In this document: piece by piece, positions 41,651 through 53,853 of the stretch
Layout of the letters: the number at the start of each line of letters is the position of its first letter
Numbering within the stretch: the first letter of the stretch is position 1
NCBI GenBank assembly: GCA_030533445.1
Contig: CM060064.1
Span: 4,839,916-4,903,915, forward strand
Length of the DNA stretch: 64,000 nt
Direction: 5' to 3'
Source: Cyprinodon diabolis
Taxonomy: Eukaryota; Chordata; Actinopteri; Cyprinodontiformes; Cyprinodontidae
Notes under the pieces: model-generated
The model's input: the letters and a program-made list of their open reading frames with translations, nothing else
Told to the model about the DNA's origin: nothing
Databases searched by the model: none
Translations under genes and position numbers: made by a program

Positions 41651-41733
41651 TGTCAGAAGTGGGATTCGAACCCACGCCTCCATTGGAGACTGCGACCTGA
41701 ACGCAGCGCCTTGGACCGCTCGGCCATCCTGAC
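41651..41733 (-). tRNA. trnal-cag: tRNA-Leu(CAG), copy 25, consensus
   Basis: Consensus sequence, short 5' flank; starts a run of four short-form units. Confidence 0.97.
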
Positions 41734-43299
41734 TTCCTGCTTTTGTTGATTGCGAAACATTTTAAATAACCTGACAGAGCAGGTGGGCATGACAAGGGCT
41801 TTGTCCATGACCCTAAGAGCTCCCACAACATGCCTGTGAGAACCCACCCTGGATCACAATTAACATAGGGTCAAGATAGATCCACCTTGGGAGCTCAAAG
41901 AGAAGAGGTGGTTGTAGCTTGATTCCCAAGTTTACTCTTCTATCCTCTGAGACCTGGATACCCACAACTAAGTCTGGAAATTGGCTTTGGAGCCTGAAAA
42001 AAGCAAACAAATTGAAGTCTGGACATACATTACCTAAGAATAGCTACTAAGGAAAATGAAACAGTTTTATCATAAACCCCTTTGTCTTAATTGGGGAACT
42101 ACAATTAATCCCTTTCCCAGGAATGGCTGCTAAAGCATATAAACAACTCTTAAAAAGTCCTTTACGCTCATCCAGGAAGCAGCAGTGCTTTAACTGGGTT
42201 AAAAAAATGGAAATTGTAAGCTTGAGCTGCTGTGGGAGGGGAAGATGCACATGGAATATACTTGCAGAGCTGCTTAACACTTGATTCATCTTGTAAAAAT
42301 TATTTGTGAGAACCTTTCCTGTCATAAGGACGAAGGGTCTATAAAATGGAAATTGGGTTTTCAGGGGTTAGGGGTCCTGGCACCCAGCATACTCAAGCTC
42401 TGGAACCCCAAAAAGATACACATCTAGTCAAAAAGCCCAACTGGATAAAACTTTGACTCATGAGGAGAAAAAATCCTTAAAATGGACCCTGGGGTATTTG
42501 GAGTTAGGGAAGTGTACCTTTATTCCCAGAGTACTATCAGCTTCCATTGGACCCATGAACCCACGGTTAAGCAAAGAAATGTTGGTACATGATCTAGGGA
42601 CGATTGGAAGTTTTAAGCCCTGGTATGCACAGCCCTTACCCAATGAAGTACATGGCTTACCCAAGGGATGTTTGATATTGAATGGCAGGAAAACAGAAGA
42701 ATCATTTATCTTTTTACAGAGCAACTCAGGTCTGGTTCACGAAAGGATGATGTTTTATGTTCAAAAACATCCATTTTGAGCGTGTGTTGAGGTATAGTTT
42801 TGTAAATGTGAATAATTGCAAGTGCATCATTTTAGTGTTGCAAATCTTTGATTTGCTTTGCTTGGATTCCTGATCAGACACTCATCTGTACTACCAGTGA
42901 TGAGATGCAATAAACGGAATCTTTAACCATCTGACTAATTGGGTGCTATCTGTATGGCTTGAACAGGAGGGCATTGATATGTTTTAATGAATAATAATGA
43001 AATAATTAAACTTTATTGTCATTCCACTGTCACAAGTACAGAGCAACAAAAATCATTATCTGCATTTAACCCATCCCCTTGGGGAGCAATGGGCTGCCAA
43101 TGTGTGGCGCCCAGGGAGCAGTGTGGGGTTAAGGGTCTTGCTTAGAGACCCAGAGTGGCAGTCTGTGGGAGTGGGGGATCAAACTTACTTTTAGAGTGCG
43201 TCACCACATTAGTAACAGGATTCGAATGCACACTTTAATGGGCAACTGCTTTATAGCAAACTTCTGGTAGAAGATACCTCCAAGTAAGCAATAAAGACA

Positions 43300-43382
43300 T
43301 GTCAGAAGTGGGATTCGAACCCACGCCTCCATTGGAGACTGCGACCTGAACGCAGCGCCTTGGACCGCTCGGCCATCCTGAC
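43300..43382 (-). tRNA. trnal-cag: tRNA-Leu(CAG), copy 26, consensus
   Basis: Consensus sequence, short 5' flank. The 3' flank has lost 11 bp (CAAATGGCAAA near 43258), which gives the shortest spacing in the array, 1649 bp. Confidence 0.97.
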
Positions 43383-44959
43383 TTCCTGCTTTTGTTGATT
43401 GCGAAACATTTTAAATAACCTGACAGAGCAGGTGGGCATGACAAGGGCTTTGTCCATGACCCTAAGAGCTCCCACAACATGCCTGTGAGAACCCACCCTG
43501 GATCACAATTAACATAGGGTCAAGATAGATCCACCTTGGGAGCTCAAAGAGAAGAGGTGGTTGTAGCTTGATTCCCAAGTTTACTCTTCTATCCTCTGAG
43601 ACCTGGATACCCACAACTAAGTCTGGAAATTGGCTTTGGAGCCTGAAAAAAGCAAACAAATTGAAGTCTGGACATACATTACCTAAGAATAGCTACTAAG
43701 GAAAATGAAACAGTTTTATCATAAACCCCTTTGTCTTAATTGGGGAACTACAATTAATCCCTTTCCCAGGAATGGCTGCTAAAGCATATAAACAACTCTT
43801 AAAAAGTCCTTTACGCTCATCCAGGAAGCAGCAGTGCTTTAACTGGGTTAAAAAAATGGAAATTGTAAGCTTGAGCTGCTGTGGGAGGGGAAGATGCACA
43901 TGGAATATACTTGCAGAGCTGCTTAACACTTGATTCATCTTGTAAAAATTATTTGTGAGAACCTTTCCTGTCATAAGGACGAAGGGTCTATAAAATGGAA
44001 ATTGGGTTTTCAGGGGTTAGGGGTCCTGGCACCCAGCATACTCAAGCTCTGGAACCCCAAAAAGATACACATCTAGTCAAAAAGCCCAACTGGATAAAAC
44101 TTTGACTCATGAGGAGAAAAAATCCTTAAAATGGACCCTGGGGTATTTGGAGTTAGGGAAGTGTACCTTTATTCCCAGAGTACTATCAGCTTCCATTGGA
44201 CCCATGAACCCACGGTTAAGCAAAGAAATGTTGGTACATGATCTAGGGACGATTGGAAGTTTTAAGCCCTGGTATGCACAGCCCTTACCCAATGAAGTAC
44301 ATGGCTTACCCAAGGGATGTTTGATATTGAATGGCAGGAAAACAGAAGAATCATTTATCTTTTTACAGAGCAACTCAGGTCTGGTTCACGAAAGGATGAT
44401 GTTTTATGTTCAAAAACATCCATTTTGAGCGTGTGTTGAGGTATAGTTTTGTAAATGTGAATAATTGCAAGTGCATCATTTTAGTGTTGCAAATCTTTGA
44501 TTTGCTTTGCTTGGATTCCTGATCAGACACTTATCTGTACTACCAGTGATGAGATGCAATAAACGGAATCTTTAACCATCTGACTAATTGGGTGCTATCT
44601 GTATGGCTTGAACAGGAGGGCATTGATATGTTTTAATGAATAATAATGAAATAATTAAACTTTATTGTCATTCCACTGTCACAAGTACAGAGCAACAAAA
44701 ATGATTATCTGCATTTAACCCATCCCCTTGGGGAGCAGTGGGCTGCCAATGTGTGGCGCCCAGGGAGCAGTGTGGGGTTAAGGGTCTTGCTTAGAGACCC
44801 AGAGTGGCAGTCTGTGGGAGTGGGGGATCAAACTTACTTTTAGAGTGCGTCACCACATTAGTAACAGGATTCGAATGCACACTTTAATGGGCAACTGCTT
44901 TATAGCAAACAAATGGCAAACTTCTGGTAGAAGATACCTCCAAGTAAGCAATAAAGACA

Positions 44960-45042
44960 TGTCAGAAGTGGGATTCGAACCCACGCCTCCATTGGAGACT
45001 GCGACCTGAACGCAGCGCCTTGGACCGCTCGGCCATCCTGAC
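44960..45042 (-). tRNA. trnal-cag: tRNA-Leu(CAG), copy 27, consensus
   Basis: Consensus sequence, short 5' flank; spacing of 1660 bp on both neighbours' side of the run. Confidence 0.97.
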
Positions 45043-46619
45043 TTCCTGCTTTTGTTGATTGCGAAACATTTTAAATAACCTGACAGAGCAGGTGGGCATG
45101 ACAAGGGCTTTGTCCATGACCCTAAGAGCTCCCACAACATGCCTGTGAGAACCCACCCTGGATCACAATTAACATAGGGTCAAGATAGATCCACCTTGGG
45201 AGCTCAAAGAGAAGAGGTGGTTGTAGCTTGATTCCCAAGTTTACTCTTCTATCCTCTGAGACCTGGATACCCACAACTAAGTCTGGAAATTGGCTTTGGA
45301 GCCTGAAAAAAGCAAACAAATTGAAGTCTGGACATACATTACCTAAGAATAGCTACTAAGGAAAATGAAACAGTTTTATCATAAACCCCTTTGTCTTAAT
45401 TGGGGAACTACAATTAATCCCTTTCCCAGGAATGGCTGCTAAAGCATATAAACAACTCTTAAAAAGTCCTTTACGCTCATCCAGGAAGCAGCAGTGCTTT
45501 AACTGGGTTAAAAAAATGGAAATTGTAAGCTTGAGCTGCTGTGGGAGGGGAAGATGCACATGGAATATACTTGCAGAGCTGCTTAACACTTGATTCATCT
45601 TGTAAAAATTATTTGTGAGAACCTTTCCTGTCATAAGGACGAAGGGTCTATAAAATGGAAATTGGGTTTTCAGGGGTTAGGGGTCCTGGCACCCAGCATA
45701 CTCAAGCTCTGGAACCCCAAAAAGATACACATCTAGTCAAAAAGCCCAACTGGATAAAACTTTGACTCATGAGGAGAAAAAATCCTTAAAATGGACCCTG
45801 GGGTATTTGGAGTTAGGGAAGTGTACCTTTATTCCCAGAGTACTATCAGCTTCCATTGGACCCATGAACCCACGGTTAAGCAAAGAAATGTTGGTACATG
45901 ATCTAGGGACGATTGGAAGTTTTAAGCCCTGGTATGCACAGCCCTTACCCAATGAAGTACATGGCTTACCCAAGGGATGTTTGATATTGAATGGCAGGAA
46001 AACAGAAGAATCATTTATCTTTTTACAGAGCAACTCAGGTCTGGTTCACGAAAGGATGATGTTTTATGTTCAAAAACATCCATTTTGAGCGTGTGTTGAG
46101 GTATAGTTTTGTAAATGTGAATAATTGCAAGTGCATCATTTTAGTGTTGCAAATCTTTGATTTGCTTTGCTTGGATTCCTGATCAGACACTTATCTGTAC
46201 TACCAGTGATGAGATGCAATAAACGGAATCTTTAACCATCTGACTAATTGGGTGCTATCTGTATGGCTTGAACAGGAGGGCATTGATATGTTTTAATGAA
46301 TAATAATGAAATAATTAAACTTTATTGTCATTCCACTGTCACAAGTACAGAGCAACAAAAATCATTATCTGCATTTAACCCATCCCCTTGGGGAGCAGTG
46401 GGCTGCCAATGTGTGGCGCCCAGGGAGCAGTGTGGGGTTAAGGGTCTTGCTTAGAGACCCAGAGTGGCAGTCTGTGGGAGTGGGGGATCAAACTTACTTT
46501 TAGAGTGCGTCACCACATTAGTAACAGGATTCGAATGCACACTTTAATGGGCAACTGCTTTATAGCAAACAAATGGCAAACTTCTGGTAGAAGATACCTC
46601 CAAGTAAGCAATAAAGACA

Positions 46620-46702
46620 TGTCAGAAGTGGGATTCGAACCCACGCCTCCATTGGAGACTGCGACCTGAACGCAGCGCCTTGGACCGCTCGGCCATCCTG
46701 AC
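46620..46702 (-). tRNA. trnal-cag: tRNA-Leu(CAG), copy 28, consensus
   Basis: Consensus sequence, short 5' flank; last of the run of four short-form units. Confidence 0.97.
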
Positions 46703-48279
46703 TTCCTGCTTTTGTTGATTGCGAAACATTTTAAATAACCTGACAGAGCAGGTGGGCATGACAAGGGCTTTGTCCATGACCCTAAGAGCTCCCACAACAT
46801 GCCTGTGAGAACCCACCCTGGATCACAATTAACATAGGGTCAAGATAGATCCACCTTGGGAGCTCAAAGAGAAGAGGTGGTTGTAGCTTGATTCCCAAGT
46901 TTACTCTTCTATCCTCTGAGACCTGGATACCCACAACTAAGTCTGGAAATTGGCTTTGGAGCCTGAAAAAAGCAAACAAATTGAAGTCTGGACATACATT
47001 ACCTAAGAATAGCTACTAAGGAAAATGAAACAGTTTTATCATAAACCCCTTTGTCTTAATTGGGGAACTACAATTAATCCCTTTCCCAGGAATGGCTGCT
47101 AAAGCATATAAACAACTCTTAAAAAGTCCTTTACGCTCATCCAGGAAGCAGCAGTGCTTTAACTGGGTTAAAAAAATGGAAATTGTAAGCTTGAGCTGCT
47201 GTGGGAGGGGAAGATGCACATGGAATATACTTGCAGAGCTGCTTAACACTTGATTCATCTTGTAAAAATTATTTGTGAGAACCTTTCCTGTCATAAGGAC
47301 GAAGGGTCTATAAAATGGAAATTGGGTTTTCAGGGGTTAGGGGTCCTGGCACCCAGCATACTCAAGCTCTGGAACCCCAAAAAGATACACATCTAGTCAA
47401 AAAGCCCAACTGGATAAAACTTTGACTCATGAGGAGAAAAAATCCTTAAAATGGACCCTGGGGTATTTGGAGTTAGGGAAGTGTACCTTTATTCCCAGAG
47501 TACTATCAGCTTCCATTGGACCCATGAACCCACGGTTAAGCAAAGAAATGTTGGTACATGATCTAGGGACGATTGGAAGTTTTAAGCCCTGGTATGCACA
47601 GCCCTTACCCAATGAAGTACATGGCTTACCCAAGGGATGTTTGATATTGAATGGCAGGAAAACAGAAGAATCATTTATCTTTTTACAGAGCAACTCAGGT
47701 CTGGTTCACGAAAGGATGATGTTTTATGTTCAAAAACATCCATTTTGAGCGTGTGTTGAGGTATAGTTTTGTAAATGTGAATAATTGCAAGTGCATCATT
47801 TTAGTGTTGCAAATCTTTGATTTGCTTTGCTTGGATTCCTGATCAGACACTTATCTGTACTACCAGTGATGAGATGCAATAAACGGAATCTTTAACCATC
47901 TGACTAATTGGGTGCTATCTGTATGGCTTGAACAGGAGGGCATTGATATGTTTTAATGAATAATAATGAAATAATTAAACTTTATTGTCATTCCACTGTC
48001 ACAAGTACAGAGCAACAAAAATGATTATCTGCATTTAACCCATCCCCTTGGGGAGCAGTGGGCTGCCAATGTGTGGCGCCCAGGGAGCAGTGTGGGGTTA
48101 AGGGTCTTGCTTAGAGACCCAGAGTGGCAGTCTGTGGGAGTGGGGGATCAAACTTACTTTTAGAGTGCGTCACCACATTAGTAACAGGATTCGAATGCAC
48201 ACTTTAATGGGCAACTGCTTTATAGCACACAAATGGCAACCTTCTGGTAGAAGATACCTCCAAGTAAGCAATAAAGACA

Positions 48280-48362
48280 TGTCAGAAGTGGGATTCGAAC
48301 CCACGCCTCCATTGGAGACTGCGACCTGAACGCAGCGCCTTGGACCGCTCGGCCATCCTGAC
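48280..48362 (-). tRNA. trnal-cag: tRNA-Leu(CAG), copy 29, consensus
   Basis: Consensus sequence, long 5' flank; counterpart of copy 20 at a 14957-bp offset. Confidence 0.97.
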
Positions 48363-49946
48363 TTCCTGCTTTTGTTTCAGAGCTTGATTGCGAAACATTT
48401 TAAATAACCTGAGAGAGCAGGTGGGCATGACAAGGGCTTTGTCCATGACCCTAAGAGCTCCCACAACATGCCTATGAGAACCCACCCTGGATCACAATTA
48501 ACATAGGGTCAAGATAGATCCACCTTGGGAGCTCAAAGAGAAGAGGTGGTTGTAGCTTGATTCCCAAGTTTACTCTTCTATCCTCTGAGACCTGGATACC
48601 CACAACTAAGTCTGGAAATTGGCATTGGAGCTTGAAAAAAGCAAACAAATTGAAGGCTGGACATACATTAACTAATAATAGCTACTAGGGAAAATGAAAC
48701 CGTTTGTTATAAACCCCTTTGTCATAATTGGGGAACTACAATGAATCCCTTTCCCAGGAATGGCTTCTAAAGCATATAAACAACTCTTTAAAAGTCCTTT
48801 ACGCTCATCCAGGAAGCAGCAGGGCTTCAACTGGGTTAAAGAATGGAAATTGTAAGCTTGAGCTGCTGTGGGAGGGGAAGATGCACATGGAATATGCTTG
48901 CAGAGCTGCTTAACACTACATTCATCTTGTAAAAATTATTTGTGAGAACCTTTCCTGTCATAAGGACGAAGGGTCTATAAAATGGAAATTGGGTTTTCAG
49001 GGGTTAGGGGTCCTGGCAACCAGCATACTCAAGCTCCTGAACCCCAAAAAGATACACATCTAGTCAAAAAGCCCAACTGGATAAAACTTTGACTCATGAG
49101 GAGAAAAAATCCTTAAAATGGACCCTGGGGTATTTGGAGTTAGGGAAGTGTACCTTTATTCCCAGAGTACTATCAGCTTCCATTGGACCCATGAACCCAC
49201 GGTTAAGCAAAGAAATGTTGGTACATGATCTAGGGAAGATTGGAAGTTTTAAGCCCTGGTATGCACAGCCCTTACCCAATGAAGTACATGGCTTACCCAA
49301 GGGATGTTTGATATTGAATGGCAGGAAAACAGAACAATCATTTATCTTTTTACAGAGCAACTCAGGTCTGGTTCATGAAAGGATGATGTTTTATGTTCAA
49401 AAACATCCATTTTGAGCGTGTGTTGAGGTATAGTTTTGTAAATGTGAATAATTGCAAGTGCATCATTTTAGTGTTGCAAATCTTTGATTTGCTTTGCTTG
49501 GATTCCTGATCAGATACTCATCTGTACTACCAGTGATGAGATGCAATAAACGGAATCTTTAACCATCTGACTAATTGGGTGCTATCTGTATGGCTTGAAC
49601 AGGAGGGCATTGATATGTTTTAATGAATAATAATGAAATAATTAAACTTTATTGTCATTCCACTGTCACAAGTACAGAGCAACAAAAATGATTATCTGCA
49701 TTTAACCCATCCCCTTGGGGAGCAGTGGGCTGCCAATGTGTGGCACCCAGGGACTAGTGTGGGGTTAAGGGTCTTGCTTAGAGACCCAGAGTGGCAGTCT
49801 GTGGGAGTGGGCGATCAAACTTACTTTTAGAGTGCGTCACCACATTAGTAACAGGATTCGAATACACACTTTAATGGGCAACTGCTTTATAGCAAACAAA
49901 TGGCAAACTTCTGGTAGAAGATACCTCCAAGTAAGCAATAAAGACA

Positions 49947-50029
49947 TGTCAGAAGTGGGATTCGAACCCACGCCTCCATTGGAGACTGCGACCTGAACGC
50001 AGCGCCTTGGACCGCTCGGCCATCCTGAC
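49947..50029 (-). tRNA. trnal-cag: tRNA-Leu(CAG), copy 30, consensus
   Basis: Consensus sequence, long 5' flank; last complete tRNA before the right-hand N gap, which interrupts the unit 0.9 kb further on. Unlike the left edge, the right edge shows no decay. Confidence 0.97.
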
Positions 50030-50963
50030 TTCCTGCTTTTGTTTCAGAGCTTGATTGCGAAACATTTTAAATAACCTGAGAGAGCAGGTGGGCATGACAA
50101 GGGCTTTGTCCATGACCCTAAGAGCTCCCACAACATGCCTATGAGAACCCACCCTGGATCACAATTAACATAGGGTCAAGATAGATCCACCTTGGGAGCT
50201 CAAAGAGAAGAGGTGGTTGTAGCTTGATTCCCAAGTTTACTCTTCTATCCTCTGAGACCTGGATACCCACAACTAAGTCTGGAAATTGGCTTTGGAGCTT
50301 GGAAAAAGCAAACAAATTGAAGGCTGGACATACATTACCTAATAATAGCTACTAGGGAAAATGAAACAGTTTGTCATAAACCCCTTTGTCATAATTGGGG
50401 AACTACAATGAATCCCTTTCCCAGGAATGGCTTCTAAAGCATATAAACAACTCTTTAAAAGTCCTTTACGCTCATCCAGGAAGCAGCAGGGCTTCAACTG
50501 GGTTAAAGAATGGAAATTGTAAGCTTGAGCTGCTGTGGGAGGGGAAGATGCACATGGAATATGCTTGCAGAGCTGCTTAACACTTGATTCATCTTGTAAA
50601 AATTATTTGTGAGAACCTTTCCTGTCATAAGGAAGAAGGGTCTATAAAATGGAAATTGGGTTTTCAGGGGTTAGGGGTCCTGGCAACCAGCATACTCAAG
50701 CTCCGGAACCCCAAAAAGATACACATCTAGTCAAAAAGCCCAACTGGATAAAACTTTGACTCATGAGGAGAAAAAATCCTTAAAATGGACCCTGGGGTAT
50801 TTGGAGTTAGGGAAGTGTACCTTTATTCCCAGAGTACTATCAGCTTCCATTGGACCCATGAACCCACGGTTAAGCAAAGAAATGTTGGTACATGATCTAG
50901 GGAAGATTGGAAGTTTTAAGCCCTGGTATGCACAGCCCTTACCCAATGAAGTACATGGCTTAC

Positions 50964-51463
50964 NNNNNNNNNNNNNNNNNNNNNNNNNNNNNNNNNNNNN
51001 NNNNNNNNNNNNNNNNNNNNNNNNNNNNNNNNNNNNNNNNNNNNNNNNNNNNNNNNNNNNNNNNNNNNNNNNNNNNNNNNNNNNNNNNNNNNNNNNNNNN
51101 NNNNNNNNNNNNNNNNNNNNNNNNNNNNNNNNNNNNNNNNNNNNNNNNNNNNNNNNNNNNNNNNNNNNNNNNNNNNNNNNNNNNNNNNNNNNNNNNNNNN
51201 NNNNNNNNNNNNNNNNNNNNNNNNNNNNNNNNNNNNNNNNNNNNNNNNNNNNNNNNNNNNNNNNNNNNNNNNNNNNNNNNNNNNNNNNNNNNNNNNNNNN
51301 NNNNNNNNNNNNNNNNNNNNNNNNNNNNNNNNNNNNNNNNNNNNNNNNNNNNNNNNNNNNNNNNNNNNNNNNNNNNNNNNNNNNNNNNNNNNNNNNNNNN
51401 NNNNNNNNNNNNNNNNNNNNNNNNNNNNNNNNNNNNNNNNNNNNNNNNNNNNNNNNNNNNNNN
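50964..51463. other. Assembly gap, exactly 500 N
   Basis: Second 500-N placeholder. It ends the array in mid-unit, so the extent of the array beyond this point is unknown. Confidence 0.99.
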
Positions 51464-52408
51464 TTTATTTCAAGAATAAATAGTCATAAAATTACGAGAA
51501 AAAAGCAGTAAACTTACGACAATAACGTTATATTACAATAAAATCATAACATTACAATAATAAAGTAATGTTGTTTATAGATGCTGGAGATCGGCCTGTT
51601 TTCCCGTGTGTTCCGTGTTTCTCTGACCGTGACTGAGTGGATGTGCTCTCTTCATCCTCTGGCATGGGAGCTGCCTTGGAGCTCGTCTGCCTGGCTGTGC
51701 GTTTCCTGAACGGGGCCGCCTTTTAAAGCTGCTTCTTGTGTCTCTGCTTCTGTCTCCTTGAACCCCAGTCGGCCTCAGCAGATGGCCGCTCACACTGAGC
51801 CTGGTTCTGCTGGAGGTTTCTTCCTGTTAAAAGGGAGTTTTTCCTCTCCACTGTCGCTACAAGCATGCTTAGTGTGAGGGATTGTATTTGAGTCAATGAG
51901 TCGATGCAATCAACTGGTTTTCTTTAGATAGAAAACTTTGTATCAATTTGACTGTATGATCGAGTTGAACTGTAAAGTGCCTTGAGATGACGTGTTGTGA
52001 ATTTGGCACTATATAAATAAACTGAATTGAATTGAATAAAGTTGTAATATTATGAGAATAAAGTCCTAATAGTTGTATTTTATGAAAACTCTTACAAGAA
52101 GCACTTTCTACCATAAAATAGGGAATGTTGAGCATCATGTGAAGTTATACTTTGGCTCTGGTTTGACAAACAAGGAAATCTTTTAAGCACCAGCATCAAA
52201 TTGGGCAGAATGTCAAAGTGGACTCTGATTGGTGGAGCTGGTGGGCCGTCATATGCTGGTCGGAGCTCATAGCTTTCTTTCTGAAACGGGTTGTGGTATG
52301 ATGCCTTCATTGTCGTTATTTTTCAAGTCTATTCTCATAATATTGCGACTTAATTCTCATAACGTTACAGCTTTAGTCTCTTAATATTACAACTTTATTC
52401 TCACAATA
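51464..52408. mobile_element. Fold-back element with inverted AATAAAGT-type minisatellites
   Basis: The left arm (51464-51580, resuming at 52036-52080) holds degenerate copies of a ~20-bp motif such as AGTTGTAATATTATGAGAAT. The right arm (about 52320-52408) holds the same motif reversed (ATTCTCATAATATTGCGACT and variants). Between them is ~240 bp of unique core. The arms would pair as a long hairpin, as in non-autonomous fold-back transposons. The left arm is split by a LINE 3' end. The left terminus is lost in the gap, so I cannot define a target duplication or superfamily. Confidence 0.5.
51600..52040 (+). mobile_element. 3' end of a non-LTR retrotransposon (LINE), nested
   Basis: It contains the block GAGCCTGGTTCTGCTGGAGG through TTTCTTCCTGTTAAAAGGGA, then AAGTGCCTTGAGATGACG and the terminal CACTATATAAATAAACTG, finishing in the simple repeat GAATTGAATT. 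This tail is very widespread in teleost genomes (LINE 3' UTR, probably of the L2/RTE-like groups; the exact family is from memory and uncertain). No reverse transcriptase is present, so it is a 5'-truncated copy. It lies inside the left arm of the fold-back element and is therefore younger than it. Confidence 0.75.
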
Positions 52409-53851
52409 GAAACACTATAAAAACACTCTAGCCTGGCTCTAATACACCGTCATACTCCTCCACTGAAATGTGAAACACAATCAATTATACATGGTGGATT
52501 AACCGATCTATCTGCAAGCATCACACGATAACCCTCACCAAGACTTCTAAAATGCAGTTTTACTGGCTTTGGTTATTAACACGGATGCAACAGTGACTGC
52601 TGCTGCGTAACGTCCACACTCACCACATCAGCAGGGTCACCAGATGTCACTGACTCCAGCCCAAAACATTTCATAAACCGCCTGGATATACAAAATCCCG
52701 TCCAATTTGAACCAAAGCCTACATTTTTTACCTAGAGACGGCCATCCTAAACTGCCAGATTGGGAAACATCTCAACCTGGCAACAGAGGGGGAAACGTTA
52801 GCCTTTAGATGCAAAACCCCATCCTTCACCGCAACATATTTTTGCAAAATATTAAAATATAAATTTGCCAAATATAAGAGGAACATTGTAGTTTGGTTTA
52901 AAGAAAGCATTTTAGTTTTGTTATAATTTAGTTTGTTGCAAGGATTTTACAGTTTGAAGAAATAGAAAATTACTCCATATGCCAACCGTCGCAAGGATAT
53001 GCATGACAAGGAAGGGCTACATATACTGCATGCATCATATAGGTAGTTAAGATTGTTTTACTTCTGGGGGTCCTTAAGTTATTTACTGTCACAGGTAGGT
53101 GCTTCGGCCAGAGAGTAAGTGTTGGGGCTGGTATAATTTAAGGAGGGCCGGTGTGACAGATTAACTGGTGACGAGATCTACTGGTGGCAGCTGCTGGAAA
53201 CCAGCTGATTTTTGCAGATGTGTCTGTGGGTGGGGCTTTTCAGGAGACCTCTCCCCAAACAGGAAATAAACTTCATGTAGACTCGAAGAACTACAAATTA
53301 TTGTGTTATCTGATCGATACGAAATACGATGAGATCTTAAAAAGTCACCATCACAAAGGTATTTAATTGCATTAAGGAAGCATATAGCATGGTTTAGGGA
53401 TTTCTCCAAATCCGCACACAGAGATTTGAAGAATTTGTCCTGCTGTTGTTTATCTGTTGTTTCAGAGCCTCAGCGATGAGAGAAAGAATCAAGTAGCAAA
53501 ATCACAGAAAGCTGTATGAAAAAAAAAGCCAGTGCAATAAAGGGTCAATTGGCACAACTAACAGAGTAATTTTTCGATTTCTCTGTAATTCCTGTATGTC
53601 TTAAAAATAAAAATCAGCATAAATGAATGTTTCCTTTTTCTTTTCTCATAAGCACTGACTGTTTATATTGAGTTTAACAAATTATTTACACTCCAACTCA
53701 TTTCCAGAGAAGTTGAGTGCACATGTTTAAAGTAATAAAAGCTCATACTCTGGAAATAAAACAGGATTTAAGTGATCAGCAGACTCGGAAAGCTGATCTA
53801 TATCAACTATTGACAGTTAATTTTTCAAATATATAGATCTAGCTCAGCAGT
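52409..53851. other. No gene recognised
   Basis: I see no convincing exon, RNA gene or complete repeat here. Short open frames on both strands lack ATG or splice context and resemble no family I know. I looked on the minus strand for later exons of kiaa1143 and found none. Confidence 0.5.
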
Positions 53852-53853
53852 AT

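Larger units (their letters stand above)
964..50963. repeat. Macrosatellite of ~1.66-kb units, each with a tRNA-Leu(CAG) gene (about 30 units)
   Basis: The sequence repeats head to tail with no foreign insertion. Distances between successive tRNA genes are 1649 to 1668 bp, mostly 1657, 1660 or 1667. Each unit holds, left to right on the plus strand: a TATAAAA box, a ~570-bp tract ending at AATAAA, a minus-strand LINE/SINE-type tail (AT-rich end, then the AAGGGTCTTGCTTAGAGACC core), a minus-strand tRNA-Leu(CAG), and ~0.6 kb of spacer. Two spacer forms alternate irregularly: long (TTTCAGAGC present upstream of the tRNA) and short (these 9 bp missing, tRNA copies 14-16, 18, 19, 22 and 25-28). 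By eye the units differ by roughly a few percent, with the leftmost units the most diverged. Both ends run into N gaps or partial units, so the real copy number is unknown. Confidence 0.97.

Noticed and set aside
964..50963. rRNA (5S or 45S), snRNA or histone array, or CRISPR array
   Set aside because: No rRNA, U-snRNA or histone sequence was recognised in the unit, and the unit size, eukaryotic tRNA and repeat content exclude CRISPR.
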